From: Sipunculus nudus
Lineage: Eukaryota > Annelida > Sipuncula > Golfingiida > Sipunculidae
Direction of reading: 5' to 3'
DNA: 64,000 nucleotides
Assembly (NCBI GenBank): GCA_026874595.1
Contig: CM049316.1
Location: 32,595,339 to 32,659,338 of the forward strand
The position numbers were made by a program, and so were the translations under genes. Below the pieces are notes generated by a model. The model did no database searches. It was not told the origin of the DNA and saw nothing but the letters and a program-made list of their open reading frames with translations. Shown here one piece after another: positions 36,313-48,930 of the stretch. Positions within the stretch are counted from its first letter, which is position 1. Every line of letters begins with the position of its first letter.

Positions 36313-36474
36313 TGAAAGAAGGTCTGTGGAAGCGTAGCAGCCAGAGCCTTGCTTATAGAAAGAAGAGTAAAATAGATAATTAAGAATATGTAAGAATTTC
36401 AGCAAATTAAATTTGTTTGCACCATTCTCCATGTTTAAAAGCAGAAAATGAGCAAAGTTTACTATATAGATAGA

Positions 36475-36490
36475 TATATATATATATATA
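36475..36490. repeat. Short (AT)n tract
   Basis: A short AT run next to a GATA pair. Confidence 0.8.
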
Positions 36491-36939
36491 TTAACACCTG
36501 ACTGAAGTGCTTGGTGGATTTAGTTTTCAGATCCGCGATACCTAAGGTGAATTTGTAATAGTTACGTGGGCCGTGCCATACATGTAACAGTTTGCGTTGG
36601 TTTCTACAAACCGTAGGGGAATTTGAAATATAATCAGTATTATATATTGCAAACAGAATCAAAAGTAATCAAAGTAATACCAACCGCGATTGTTATAACT
36701 AAGAAAGTGTCACTTTCAAACGCCACACGCAAAACATGGTCTGGAGAGACATAACAATTGAAAGAGTACTGCGGGGGAGGGTTTGGTTAATGTGAACCCA
36801 TTAAAATTTGTGTGGGTACCCTGTTTGACGGATATAATCTACTAATAGGTTACAATGGTTGTGATTAATAGAAACTTAATATAAACTTATTTATTTTACA
36901 TTGATTGTACAATAAGATTTTATAATTAATCAAGGCACT

Positions 36940-37080
36940 CTCCATGGCTCAGTTAATAGCTTCTGTAGTCTGTAGGGGTGGAGGAAACCTGAGAACCCGG
37001 AGAAAACAACAGGCCTTGTGCGGGCAACTTCAACCCACTCTTATAGCCACCTGTTTATTCTATCTTTATTCAAATTTGTT
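36940..37080 (-). repeat. SINE core copy 3 (reverse)
   Basis: On the minus strand it reads GTGGGTTGAAGTTGCCCGCA, CAAGGCCTGTTGTTTTCTCC and GGGTTCTCAGGTTTCCTCC, matching the core at 7445-7500. On the plus strand the edge reads CATGGCTCAGTTAATAGC, which resembles a tRNA A-box region, so the core may be used in both orientations relative to a tRNA head. Confidence 0.55.
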
Positions 37081-37089
37081 ATTTAAGAA

Positions 37090-38680
37090 TGGAACAAAAT
37101 AAACTGTATTGAAATTAATCTGAAAATTTGGTTACTAAGATCTGTACATGGGAAGCTCACGGGAAAGTCACTAACGAAAGCATAAATTGACACTCCGTCC
37201 ATGCCAAGGTTATTTTCGAACACGTACATTAAACTAGCTGATTGTGACTTCAGTGATGTTAATTTTAACCCGGGGACCGATTTCTGTTTCGTCACATAAA
37301 GGTTTAAACTCATCCGAGTTCATCAGAAGTGGGTTTTCTTGGTTACAAAATAACTTATTTTGTAGTGATCAAGCTTGTGACTTCGACGCATGCGGCGCTT
37401 TAATTTTAATAAGTTCAACACAGTAGAGCTTTAACTCTTTATAGACTACTTTCACAGCACTCGGGCTCTTTGGTGGACGCTTACGAAAACTTGGTCTCAG
37501 GTCAAACCACAGAACGTTTCAAAATGCTGCCTGCACGTCATCATAGCCATTAAACGTTTGTAGGTTATGCATAGAAACCATAAACCCATATGTATTTGTT
37601 CTGATCACGAGATCAAGCAACTAGATATGAAGGTGCGGATACAGCATCGTAGAAAAGGTGTTGTGGGCTCAACATCCTCACACAGCTAATCAAGTGTGCC
37701 GGGAGTTCTAGAACACCCTATACATAAGTTGATAACCTGATTTATAATTGGATATTTTTATTGTATTATTGGTTGATGTTCTGTTAAAATGAAAATTTGA
37801 TATTTATATTGTATTACTATGTTGATGTTTCTTTTTTGGAACTTTGGGCCTGAGGCCTTTTCCTGAAAAAAAACTTATTCTATTTTATTCTCTTCTATAC
37901 ATGAGTCTCGCATGCAGAAATAGAGAAGAAAGCTTTTAACACCCTATTAAACGCGTTTGGACTTATTGTATTTCGGACTTGCGCGGATGGTCATGTTGTT
38001 AACGAAATCGCTGCCACATGGAAAAACTTGACGCGCACGTGCTTATCTTATCTCATTACTGCAGCTCATTGGAGCATTGCGCGGCCGCTAATAGAAGAAC
38101 GGTTTAGTGCGCGTGATATGACCGGTGGTCACTTGCGTCAGCAGAACGCTGTCGCTGCAGTAGGTCGCTTCTGGTGGTAGCTAATTAAGCATATGTATAT
38201 CAGCTGCAGTTATCAACAGCATCTCATGCCCTGGACGTAAGTGATAATATTATGGGGGGGGGGGGGCTAATAGTAGGGCGCTGGGTGATCTTGTGCGAGC
38301 CCCCAAAGCTCTAAAATATTATAGGATTCCAGACTCTATAATATTATAGGGTCCACGGGGTCTCTTGCGGAGGCGCAGGGTGCATTCACACACGCACACA
38401 TACATATATATAATTTTCGCTAAATTTATCTTGCGTTCATCACACGTGCAGCATAGGAACTTCAAAGTTCAAATATGTAACTAGGTCGAAATATTGAATT
38501 AGGGAAATATTATAAATGTTTAATATAACAAATAAAACCATGCAATATATTAAATAATTATCACCCATAATATTTTTGACATATAAACGGATACTGAGAC
38601 TATACTTAATATCGTTATTTTTTTTCTTGCTACATCACAAAATTATTATTTTTTTGTTTTTAACTGTTGCAAATATTTAA
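37090..38680. other. No gene recognised; CpG-rich patch at 38000-38180
   Basis: Between about 38000 and 38180 CpG is locally frequent (GCGCGGCCGC, TTAGTGCGCGTGA), unlike the AT-rich surroundings. That could mark a promoter or an old repeat; no coding exon was found beside it. G-runs occur at about 38254-38267 and 38691-38702. Confidence 0.3.
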
Positions 38681-38689
38681 AATTTTATC

Positions 38690-39175
38690 CGGGGGGGGGG
38701 GGGTTAGGTTGGTCTGTTAGTCCGTTAGTCAGTCGCCCCGATGGCTTTGATCAATCACAAAATAAGTGCTTACCAGTAGACTATCTCAGCCGAATTCTAT
38801 TCTAGGCAAAGCTTCACGCATATTTAATGAAGTCAGAGGCCACCTGGCGTCTTTATGGTGTTGCCGCGATAACTTACCATGAATACTTTGGATTTTGAGT
38901 AAACTTAGTAAAAATATTAACCAATATAATACCTCGCCGGATTTTAAATTCCTCTGCATAATCCATGTATATTTAATTTGATCAAAGTTCACGAGTCTTT
39001 GGTGGCATCGTGATGACTACCCCAAAATTTTAGGGATTTTCATCAAAATCATTATAAACATTTGCCCAAAGAGTTTCTCGTCTGAATTAAATTCTCTGTA
39101 AATTCCACGCATATTAATAAAGTCAGAGGTCACAAGACATAGGACGGGCGCATTATGCTCTCTTGTGGTGCTCTT
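38690..39175 (-). mobile_element. Pearl/CvA-like Helentron A, copy 3 (reverse)
   Basis: On the minus strand it starts CAAGAGCACCACAAGAGAGC and ATAATGCGCCCGT. Three units follow, opening TTGTGACCTCTGACTTTATT, GTGAACTTTGATCAAATTAA and GTGGCCTCTGACTTCATTAA, with TAAGTTATCGCGGCAACACC between units 2 and 3. A weak AACGGACTAACAGACC microsatellite ends in a C-run, and the 3' stem-loop is missing or decayed. Confidence 0.68.
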
Positions 39176-39179
39176 GTTT

Positions 39180-42100
39180 TCACTCTGGCCTGAGACACTT
39201 TCTCGTATGTGTGAGATTTCTACTGGATATTCCAGATTAACGTATTTATATACAGATTATATGAAATCGCACGAGTAAATCCATCAAGTAATAAGTTCGT
39301 TTAATGACAGCACCCTACAGGAAATGATCTGTGTCCCTCGAGTTTGGGTGTGCCACATTAGCAGATTCAATTGTGAGTTGTGTTAACTGATGCATTTAAT
39401 CATAAATCCCTGGATAATGTATTAATGAATCCAGTCCGCTTGTCTGGGGACTCAGAATGAATAAAAATAGCAGGCCCCCTGGAAATATCGAAAAGGCTAC
39501 TATATGAGGCTTCTTGAAGCTACTGTATGAATTTCCGGTAGGTGCTGGACAATGCGTTAGGGGACACCAGATAAAAGCCTGTACCGACTCAGTGATAAGA
39601 AACGTCGCTATATTGATTATTTCCATTGTAACATGTAAAAGCACTGAGGTCTGTCTTTTGGACAATTTTAAATATATTATGATTTTGACTTTTATATACC
39701 TGAGATTTTTTTGTTTCTTCAGTCAAACAAAGCGAGTAAAATGGTCTCTTGTGTGTCTCCGAATGCAATGAAGCCTAAATTACACACCCACGTAAAATAA
39801 CTGACCGATATTGTTTATCTTATTGATTCTTTTTAGAACTATTCCAAAAATACCCCGAAAATGTCATCATCTTCCATTCATAATTGCGTGAGTTATGTTT
39901 CGGTCAGGCTCACAAACAACACACATGAACACACCCTTACACGAACAGGGATGAAAGCAGTAAAACAAAATGTGTAACATCAACCAGTAGCACACCTATC
40001 ATTTCAATCGACCTTGATGGTATCTGAGAAAGATCTTAAACGTTCGTCACAGATTCAGTGTTTATATTTCCAAAATACAATAAGAACTAGCTGGTTCTGT
40101 TTGTCCCGTAAATAAATGAAATCGAAACGGACAGATTACAATTTTCATTTGGTTGTTGTTGAAATATTGTTTTCTGCTTCATTCAAGAAAGAGTTCTGCT
40201 AAAAAAATAATCAGCTGTGATGGTATATACATTCTTCTGATGTCAGAATTAAACATCCGATATTAATAACGTCAGCTCATGATTGATGTCTGCTTGTTAG
40301 GAATTAAGTCCTGCCATTACTACAATTGATAATTCAGCCTTTGATCCAAAATGATGGATTTCTCACCCAGTCTAAAGAGACAGGTTAAAGATTAATGGAT
40401 TAAAGATCTTCTTTGTTCTATTAAAATGATCTATCTACTTATTAGAATACGATGTTTCCGGATTTATGAGAAACGCCAGCACATAAGCAAAGATTTAATA
40501 AATACCTGGCTCTTAGATGCAGAAGTCTACACGTGTAATCTCACTTAGGGGAAATAATATTGCTTGATTTGTGTTACATAGAAAAGCGTCTGAAAGCAGC
40601 TATATTAATAATTTTTACAATCCTCGATTCCAAAAATTTCGGTTGAACCTGTCAATAAGTAAATTAATTTGTGTTTTATGAGCAGAGAGATCAGAGCAGA
40701 GAATATATAGTACTGGATCATCCGTCTCGAGTCATCTGACCTATTTCACTTCCGATATATGTACTCGCAGGGAAAACAAGTCGACCTCAGCACGCGTTAG
40801 TTGCTTTTGTTCATAAATCAAAATATTTTCCTCATATCATATGAACTACGTTAAACTCAAAACAATTTTACAACATCGGTATTCCGACCTGTGTCTTCCC
40901 ATAATTACTGAAAAATATGAAAAGCCGGCATTCGGAGTTATACACTGCTATATCGCCCCATTCAGCGTTACTTTTATAAGCATGCACCGTAGACAAAAAA
41001 GGTTACAAATAGAATTTGTCAAATGCTACCGTCGAGTCATAAAAAAGATGTCGTGATCATGGCATACGTGGGCCAAGTGCAAAGAGGAAAAAAATTGTAC
41101 TACTCTTCTTTTCAGCTAAGTGGTTTACCACCACAGAGGAATCGAGTTACCATAATCAATATCCTTCTTTCTACTCGTCCTCCAGTTCTGATGAATTTTA
41201 CTTAAAACCGGCGTGTTTATCAGAGGATGTCTAAAATTGAGTAGATTACCAAAAACCAACAAAACTGAGAACTGTAATTTTCCCTTCTTCCTTCGGTCCT
41301 AAATACAGTATGAGTTGTTGAGTGGGAGCAAATTTGTACCGAATTGTTATTTTGTGATCGCATTAGCAAAGATGATAACAGGGAGAGAAGCAAACAATAT
41401 ACTTTACGGAACGAAACCTGATTGATAAACCATTTAATAAATGATCGAGGCTGTAAAACAGTCAGAAATTATGAACCAATGTAAAGATAATAACTACTCT
41501 TAATTTAAAAATTAAAAATTCAAATAAGCTAAAACTTAAGAAGGCATGAATATAAAATGTGAATATCATGAGGTTCATATAACAATGGTTGTAGGCAGTT
41601 TTTTATACGCCTTTCTGTTTTCATGAAGTGGAAGTAATTTCCTTGGCCTATTCTGCTTTATGAAATTAGGGTAATTATATATCATATCACTGAAGAGAAA
41701 TTCAGAAAGATATGTTTGTGGGTGTTTGTCCATCTCCGTCCGTCTATGTGTGTGTTCCCAACATAACTCGCAATCTTGAATGGAATCCCGTGAAATATTC
41801 AGGGGACTTCGGGACTGGGCCACTGAAGAATCGGTTAGAATTTGGTGTGGGTCCTACTCATAATCCGGATCTAGGAAGGACTTCTAGGAATATTTACAAT
41901 TTGCAGTCATATATGCCCGATTTATCATAGTAGTATGGGCCGAATAAGTGAATGCAAAAACTTCGTTAGGGAATATATGCACCAATGAACCTGAGAAATA
42001 TATGGCAACATGTGAATGAAAACACCAGTTGCGGAGTACCCCTTATTAAGGATCGCCCACATGGTGAAGGCCTGCATTGGTGAGAATGCACATTTTTTTC

Positions 42101-43270
42101 TAAATCAGTAACAACTTTCCAAAATAAGTAAACATATTCCATATTAAGCGTGGCTACCAAAGAACTACCCGACGGAATGACAGACAAAAGGTTATGAAAG
42201 TATGAATGCTCTTTTCCGATCATTCGAACGGAAATTAAATTACATGTGTGTTAATGATATATTTTAGAGTATGCGGCACAACCAGTTCTGAATGTAACGC
42301 CTCCCACAGATAAAAACTGTAAAAAAAAAAAAAAAACGGCCCAGCTCCAGCAAAGAAGGAAGCACACTACTCTGAGAGCGGCATTCTCTGATAATTTACT
42401 TAAAATACATGTGCCGATAGCATCTCATAGACTGGAATATCTATACTTCTAACTGAGATAATGTTCCACATTTTATGCAACTATGTACAGTTGCGGCAAA
42501 GAAAGCGATATTTATGCGGTAGCACTTACGGATCAGTGGTAATCGTTGATAGGTGCAGTCATATATATGTGTTGATCCAAAATTTTTCGACAGTTTCCAA
42601 AATTTTTCAAAACATATGCCAACGGGAGACGAAGAAAAAGTTTAAACTACACGTGTTACACTTAGAATTTAGTTTGAATTTGTGAGACTTTGATGATGTT
42701 TCAGCATATTGCCTGCGTGGCAGGGTGATTTACTGAGCAACAACTTCAACATTATAGTAGGCCAGCCAAATTCAGGAGAGTCCTCTAGAATTATTTATTA
42801 CGGTATGTTAATAGCAGGCATCAATGTGGGATCTGTCCATTGCTAGGAGGTGAAAAGATGTGGGTGGATGCCATCGAGAAATTTGAATGTAAAGTTCATG
42901 CGTTTTTAAGGTCATCAAGGTCACAAGGTATAACATTTCGGAATTTTCCTTTGTTTGGTGTAACAGGCCACTTTTTTTCAATTTAAGATATCCATGATAT
43001 CCAGTTACATTTTTTCATTGCAAATGAAAATTGAATATTGTAAACCGATAAATTTCAATTAATAAAAAAAATTTAGAATATTTACCACATAGGACTTTGA
43101 TTTCACTGCATATGTAACCTTGTGTCTGCACTGTACATAGTCTGATCTTCCTGTCTGTGGGTTTGTGTGTTTGTCTCTCACTGTTCCTTGCGATATCTGC
43201 ATACACGGACTTCAGACTTGGTCATTTTATCATGCATGGAACATATGAGAACCCTATTGTTATTCTATCC
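39180..43270. other. No gene recognised; one repeat copy
   Basis: Only the repeat copy at 41705-41910 was recognised, plus a poly-A run near 42320. Confidence 0.4.
41705..41910 (+). repeat. CTCCGCCAAGG-family repeat, copy 2
   Basis: It shares ordered blocks with 22132-22310: a GTTTGTGGGTGTTTGTCC stretch, GGGGACTTCGGGACTGGGCC, TAGAATTTGGTGTGGGTCC and AATCCGGATCTAGG. The CTCCGCCAAGG start itself is not preserved. Confidence 0.5.
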
Positions 43271-43278
43271 GGCTATGG

Positions 43279-43292
43279 CCACCAGGTGGCGC
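43279..43292 (+). promoter_or_regulatory. CTCF-consensus site
   Basis: CCACCAGGTGGCGC fits the 14-position CTCF core CCASYAGRKGGCRS at every position. CTCF is conserved across bilaterians with a similar motif. Occupancy cannot be judged from sequence. Confidence 0.4.
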
Positions 43293-43299
43293 TTGTGAC

Positions 43300-45350
43300 T
43301 ATGACACGACTATCTTTTGTTTTGCTATAGATGTCAGTTTGTTCCCAGTGTTAACATGTATTGACAACTTGACTGCAATTTCCTGCACAGTATTAAGTTG
43401 TTGTATTCCTTCCATTGTAGGGATATCAAGTTATTTTCTTTCTTTCTTACTGCAAAGCAGCAGATTAATTCTCAAACGCATTCTGCATTTTTTCATGTGT
43501 GATAATGCTTATTAGTGTATAATCATCTTTATATTGTTTTTAAGAGAGAATCTCACAAACTCTAGCATATACATGCTCCAATGCCGATTTTATTGTTAAG
43601 AATAAAAATATGATAAAATATAATGACATAAATTTATGTCAATAATAATATTTATTATTGAAGATCTATGACTGATTAATCGATTGCATGCAGGGATCAT
43701 TTCTTGAATAACTTGAATGATAGTCCCAGGTATATGAAGTTTAGTCATATGCAGATATGATGACAGTTATAATTACATATAATGATAATATTAATTTGGT
43801 AATTTGACTGATATTGTTCTCAAAAGCTATGCCTTTTATTATTTAGTTCAAATATTTCATCTAGCAGGTTCGTTGATATACCATGTACCATTTTTTGTCC
43901 TGATTATTGGTCGACCTGAATGCTGTTTATGCATGATCTTGTTTTATTTGAGTTAAAAGACCCTAATATAAGCCGTTAAAATCTTGATATACAATTCTTG
44001 ATGCTGTTTGAAGCTGTAATCAATTAACACCTTGTGGACGTAACATCGATGTACAAGGTACACGCTGGTGATATGCGTTGGTAAGGATACAAAAGTTGCA
44101 TCAGAAAAAAGGAGCTTTAATTTATTACCTCCTTGTTAAAGAAACGGCAAGGTGCCTGCTGATTATATGCGTTAGTAAGGATACAAAAGCTGCATTATGA
44201 AAATGAAGCGTAATAAAAAACTCCTTGTGAAAGTAATATTGAATGATGTACCATAATTAGGAATATGTAAGGTACACAATTAGTCAGCTACACAGATATA
44301 TAGAAGGAGATAGACATGGGAACCTATGTCTTTCTTGTTCCGTTGTACACGGCGAGTGCTTGGTATAAATTAAGTGATGGAGGCTAGGATAAGTACTTAA
44401 TTAAGAATCTGACGTCTCAACTAGTAACCAATAGAAGTTATATAGTCGTATACGGTAAACATATGTTGCCTCCTACATTAAGTTTCTGTGTTTGGCAACC
44501 ATAAGATGTAACTTTCATGTTAAGCTGAAATGAGCGACCATTTGATCATCAGTAGTGTTCAATAAATGCTATGTTGCCATTCCAGTCTAATTCTGTTCAG
44601 TTTCACCTTGAAAAAGGAAAGTTACTTGGACTCTTCTCTAAGTTTTCTTCACCAAAAAAATGAATATTAAATAAAGGGCACTCGTAAAAACGGTATACAG
44701 GAGATAAAGGTTCTACAGATACCAACACGACTATCATGATCCAATGGATTAATTACTTACAAGCTGAAGCACATTTGACTGTGTACTTGCTTTGGAGCAG
44801 ATTTCCGCTGTGTGTATCTAAACTGATATCATTATCAAAAGATATGCAAAATAATTTTACAGATTCACCATAACTGATTCCTATGAGTAAGTTGTCGAAC
44901 TGTATAATTACATTAAAAACCATTCATAGCAAATGTTTTTAATTAATCTTGATTAGCTTGTTAATTTTACAAGTATAGCGAAAACAACTTCCAAATGGTA
45001 GATGGTTCTGACATAAAGAATCTCTTTTAACACTACGATTTCACAGTTATTATACTCATAATGCCGAAAACATATCGACACAAGTTTCGTGCATCAAGCG
45101 TAAAATCTAGTAAAAGCCGCTTCTGTTTATTTATTTAATTAACTGTAGCAATCTGCAGACCTGACAGGAACTTAACAGGCATCCCCCCCCCCACCACCAA
45201 TATATGGGAATTTATGGAACCCTGAAAAGTTGGTTTCGTCGAGTTCCTGGTACTGGCATGGCGGCAAATATTGTTACTCCGTCTTATTGACGAATCCCCT
45301 TAAGTAAAACATTAACTGATTAATGGATCATGTTATATGGGTGCCTGAAG
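43300..45350. other. No gene recognised; palindromes and a degenerate tandem repeat
   Basis: Adjacent palindromes TGACATAAATTTATGTCA (43624-43641) and CAATAATAA/TTATTATTG (43640-43660) are present, then the tandem repeat at 44030-44290. The rest shows nothing recognisable. Confidence 0.4.
44030..44290 (+). repeat. Degenerate tandem repeat, ~94-bp period
   Basis: ATATGCGTTGGTAAGGATAC (44071) and ATATGCGTTAGTAAGGATAC (44165) sit in units opening with CTTGT.(A/G)A and containing AAGGT..AC. A third, more diverged unit starts near 44222. Confidence 0.65.
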
Positions 45351-45357
45351 AGCTCAT

Positions 45358-45605
45358 GTCGAGCGCGGTGGGGTAATGGTTAGGGCGCTGGACTTGTGAC
45401 CGCAATATTGTGGGTTCGCGTCCCGTTCAGACCGCCGTCTGCGCTTAGGCTCCTGTAAAAAATTATCCCACAAGGATACGCCCGTGGACTCGCGTCTGCG
45501 CTCTCTCGACCCAGAAGGGGGTACTGGTCATGGGCGGCATGTTAAATTTTAACAAATAACCTTATACCGCCTGTTATCCCTGCCTATGTTGGTACTCCCC
45601 AGAGA
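45358..45605 (+). repeat. tRNA-derived SINE (fullest copy)
   Basis: The tRNA-like head runs from GAGCGCGGTGGGGTAATGGT to GACCGCCG, with B box GGTTCGCGTCC (45413-45423). The body contains CCCGTGGACTCGCGTCTGCG and AAGGGGGTACTGGTCATGGG, and the tail ends AGAGCCAATAAAAGC. The match with the 26075 copy in both head and body shows a dispersed family. Confidence 0.68.
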
Positions 45606-45609
45606 GCCA

Positions 45610-46920
45610 ATAAAAGCTACAAAAATTAACAGGGCCAGAGGGGCAAATGTTAAATTCGGCTGAGACTGACATCGTCAGTAATGTTATACTATAAAGCCCC
45701 ACCGTTTCATGTTTTAGCGATAAATGCCACCGAATGATCCTATTTGACTTTGAAATACACAATGGTCCATTAAAGCATTTATATATGATGACAACCATAT
45801 AATGATAGCAAACGCCTTTTTCTTCATAATAGAAGCTTTCTATACAGCCATTTTGAATATTTCAGAGCGCCAATGCCTTTAAATGTAACATGTCCATCTA
45901 GGGTCTTCTAATAACAATAACTCTCTCCCAGAACAGCATTATTATAAACAAATGTCCGTTTTGCATGGAGCTTCTATCCAGCATTTTACTTAATGCGGCC
46001 ATTTTTTTTTTCTTATTGTTCAAAATGTGTTAAAGACATTTTGGGGAACACACAAAAAGCACCCCTTAACTCCATTTCTATATTTCTTTATTCAGAGTAG
46101 TGAAAACATTGCTGTGTTAACAAAAAGACATTTAAGTGTAAGAAATTATGGACATGATTATTGCATGGCTTGTGTACGTGTAACTTGAAAGTTAAGCAGT
46201 GTCTACAAAATTGAAAAAAAAAGAATTTGGCAGGCCCGTTTTTCGGTTTGAGATTGGAAATGACCTTGGTATAAAAATTTAAGGTTGCATCCACCCGCAG
46301 TGTTTCTTCACTCTACTACTGATTAATCTAGCATGTATGCCTTGTATTAATAACAAATGCCCTCTTAAGTGAAAAAAAAGTTTTGCTGGGACACTATTAC
46401 CGATAAAGATGTACATCCATCATGATAAAAAATTGTTTTCGTAATTAAAGAAAACATATTTATGTGTATGTCCTCTGCATCCTTATAAGATGTAATGTTT
46501 AGGCTACGGTTTCAAAATTATGAGAAAAAACCTACCCTAGCCTTAAATATACATTGATAACTAAATTTATGGTATTCACGACAAGAACTATACCAAAGAA
46601 TTACTTTGCATTTCTATTGTTCCTTTAACCAGATGGTAAGAATCGTACACCTGATGGTTAAGGGGCTAATTACGCAAAATTTCAGCGAGTTAAATATTAT
46701 AAATAGGATGATTTCAGTGAAATATTTGATACAATATGTAACTTTATTATAAAGGTCCGTGTCCTTATTACTTTAAGATAGCTAGTCACCTATATGTAGA
46801 ATTTATGTGGTTTACCGGCTGACTGTTCCTACATAGAAAATAACTGTAAGTATTTCCTGTTTAGAATTTATTTTTGTAATGCCTCTCTGACGGATGTATG
46901 TGATTGTGTATCTATTAGAG
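45610..46920. other. No gene recognised
   Basis: AT-rich sequence with short open frames lacking recognisable motifs. Nothing further was seen. Confidence 0.4.
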
Positions 46921-46924
46921 GTGA

Positions 46925-47095
46925 AGTCGAGTCCACATCATCCGAATCCGAGTCCTGGCCACTCGAGTCCGAGTCCTTGAGGTTCGAGTTCAAGTCCGCC
47001 TTCTTCGAGTCCGAGTCCTTGAGGTTCGAGTTCAAGTCCGCCTTCTTCGACAGTCATTTGGAACTCGAATCCAAGTCCGCGTCCAAGTCCTAAAC
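46925..47095 (-). repeat. GGACTCG-rich interspersed repeat, copy 2
   Basis: The plus strand shows CGAGTCC / CAAGTCC words throughout. A unit of about 54 bp (GAGTCCTTGAGGTTCGAGTT, then CAAGTCCGCCTTCTTCGA) is duplicated at about 46973 and 47024. Confidence 0.65.
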
Positions 47096-47364
47096 CAATA
47101 TCCTTAAAAACTATTTAAAATGGAAATTTCAGATTATCACGTACATTTTTAAGTTAGATCACACATGATTTTACTATAATGGCTAATAACATATATTTAT
47201 ACCGATGCAGAGCTGAAGCCTTCGATTATATAGTGCTCCTATTTTGTAATATTATGTTAGAATTTTGCATATATATGTATATAGAATATGTGACAGAGTG
47301 TTTTTTTTTCTCTTTTGAGATGGACAAGATGGACTAGGATACCATTAGATACTAGATGGACACC

Positions 47365-47470
47365 TGGTTTTTCGAGTCCAGGTATAAGTCCGAATCCTGG
47401 ACTCTCGAGACCATGCACGAGTCCAACGTGGAACCGAGTCCGGTCCATGTATAGATTCGAGGCCCCAATC
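47365..47470 (-). repeat. GGACTCG-rich interspersed repeat, copy 3
   Basis: TTCGAGTCCAGG, TCCGAATCCTGGACTC, CACGAGTCC and ACCGAGTCCGGTCC recur with the same spacing style as at 46925. It could be part of one larger element with copy 2, separated by unrelated sequence. Confidence 0.5.
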
Positions 47471-47559
47471 ACTGGTATACTCAAGCTGTAAGTAAACACG
47501 GTACCCAGGAAAGTGTTCACTTACAGAAATAAACACCTATCCCAAAGTGGTTTTTGAAC

Positions 47560-47800
47560 CAGCTTATGTGGCTCAAGGGTAGATTTCAGCACTTAAAACC
47601 GGGAGGACTTTATTTAAATCTCAGCTGAGGCGGTGAGATTTTCACTTTCGGCCCCCACCCAGGCTGAACGCTCCACAGGCTTAATGGGAAGGCCTTGCCC
47701 GACAGCCGTGTATTACTCACAAAAGCGAGTGCGTCTTTGGGGCTTGCTCGGTTTTATGACCCAGTATGGGGATAATTACAGACCTAGGATCCGCAGGTGC
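47560..47800 (+). repeat. Probable tRNA-derived SINE with long body
   Basis: TGTGGCTCAAGGGTAGATTT resembles an A-box region, and GACTTTATTTAAATCTCAGC lies at B-box spacing but is degenerate. The body is locally GC-rich (CGGCCCCCACCCAGGCTGAA; TTGGGGCTTGCTCGG). No second copy is in the window, so this is tentative. Confidence 0.35.
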
Positions 47801-48762
47801 GGTAGACAACGGGCCTTTGTGACACCAGGATGCATAAATAATATGATAGGTATAAACCGAATAAGTCTCTGCAAATGTATTTACTTAGATTAAGCATTGG
47901 ATAAGAGAGCAAAAAAAGGAGGCGGTTACCTCCTCCAAAAAATTAGTTGGTTGCATAAGTGCTGGAATTGAACGGTCGCTAGTAGCAAAATGGTCTTTGC
48001 AACTATCTGGCTCGTTTGACGTGCCGCCAGATATCATTCTCGCATGTGTTCGGATTATTATGCCGGGTCCCCCACATGTAATTAACAAGATATAAACAGA
48101 AAGAACAGCCTGGGCGGTGGAAACTGCTTTTCTATAAAAGGTTCCCAACAAGAATTATGAATGGAGCCCGGCTTTCCGCCGTCCGTAGTTGGTCGTGTGA
48201 AGCGTAGTTCTATCAGCACATTCCTGTTATTCCATATTTCCATATTGTTATGCGATCTTATCTTTGTTTTGTTTTTTTTTTGTTTCTTTTTTCTTGGATC
48301 ATTTGATATATGACATATAGGTTATTGTTCCCTGGATCATTGAAGTCGCCCGTGTAAAACATACTTTACATTACAGTCTTATCGTTTATTGTATAAATCA
48401 GATGCAATTGAACAAAACATATAATTTACTTTCATTGGCTATGACATTAGAAAACTATACTTGGCTGGTTGTCAAAGGAAACAACAATGTGAAGTCAATT
48501 GATTTCATTACAAAAAGATAAGTTGTTTAGTTAAAGGTTAGCAAAAGCACAATTTCATTCTCTCTTAAGTTTTATCCATAGAAATAAAACTGTCTTCTGA
48601 ATTATCAAGCGGTATTATTTATTTGACTTTATCTACAGCTCATCTTCATTGTTGTCTTGGTTTTGGATCGAATATATTAATCTTTATAAATATTAATATA
48701 TCTGTGCTTGATTTTAGGGTGTGCTTACTCCACTTCCGGTTATTCCTGACACTAAATTTACG

Positions 48763-48930
48763 GTTGTCGTAAAAGGCAAATATGGATCACCAGATTGTTC
48801 ACCTCGCTCTTCCGATACTGCATACATTTATGTCGCAAAAAAAACAAACCTGAGTCATGTGATGGAATCATTTCTCTTTTACGACACTCAATATATGCAT
48901 GTCGTAAAAAATAAACCCGGATCATGAGAC
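48763..48930 (+). repeat. Degenerate tandem repeat, ~67-bp period
   Basis: TTGTCGTAAAAGGCAAATAT, ATGTCGCAAAAAAAACAAAC and ATGTCGTAAAAAATAAACCC start near 48764, 48829 and 48899, each followed by a TGGATCA/TGAGTCA-like word. The reading frame across it is incidental. Confidence 0.65.

Noticed and set aside
36180-36432. Acidic Asp-Ser-Leu and Ser/Pro-rich open frames on both strands
   Set aside because: Both are translations of the GGACTCG-rich repeat.
37083-37426. Overlapping open frames on both strands with protein-like composition
   Set aside because: No recognisable domain in either direction and no splice sites consistent with an exon.
38254-38702. Poly-G runs as quadruplex elements
   Set aside because: They are single homopolymer tracts, not four spaced G-runs; similar tracts at 11061, 18680 and 31114 are common in this sequence.
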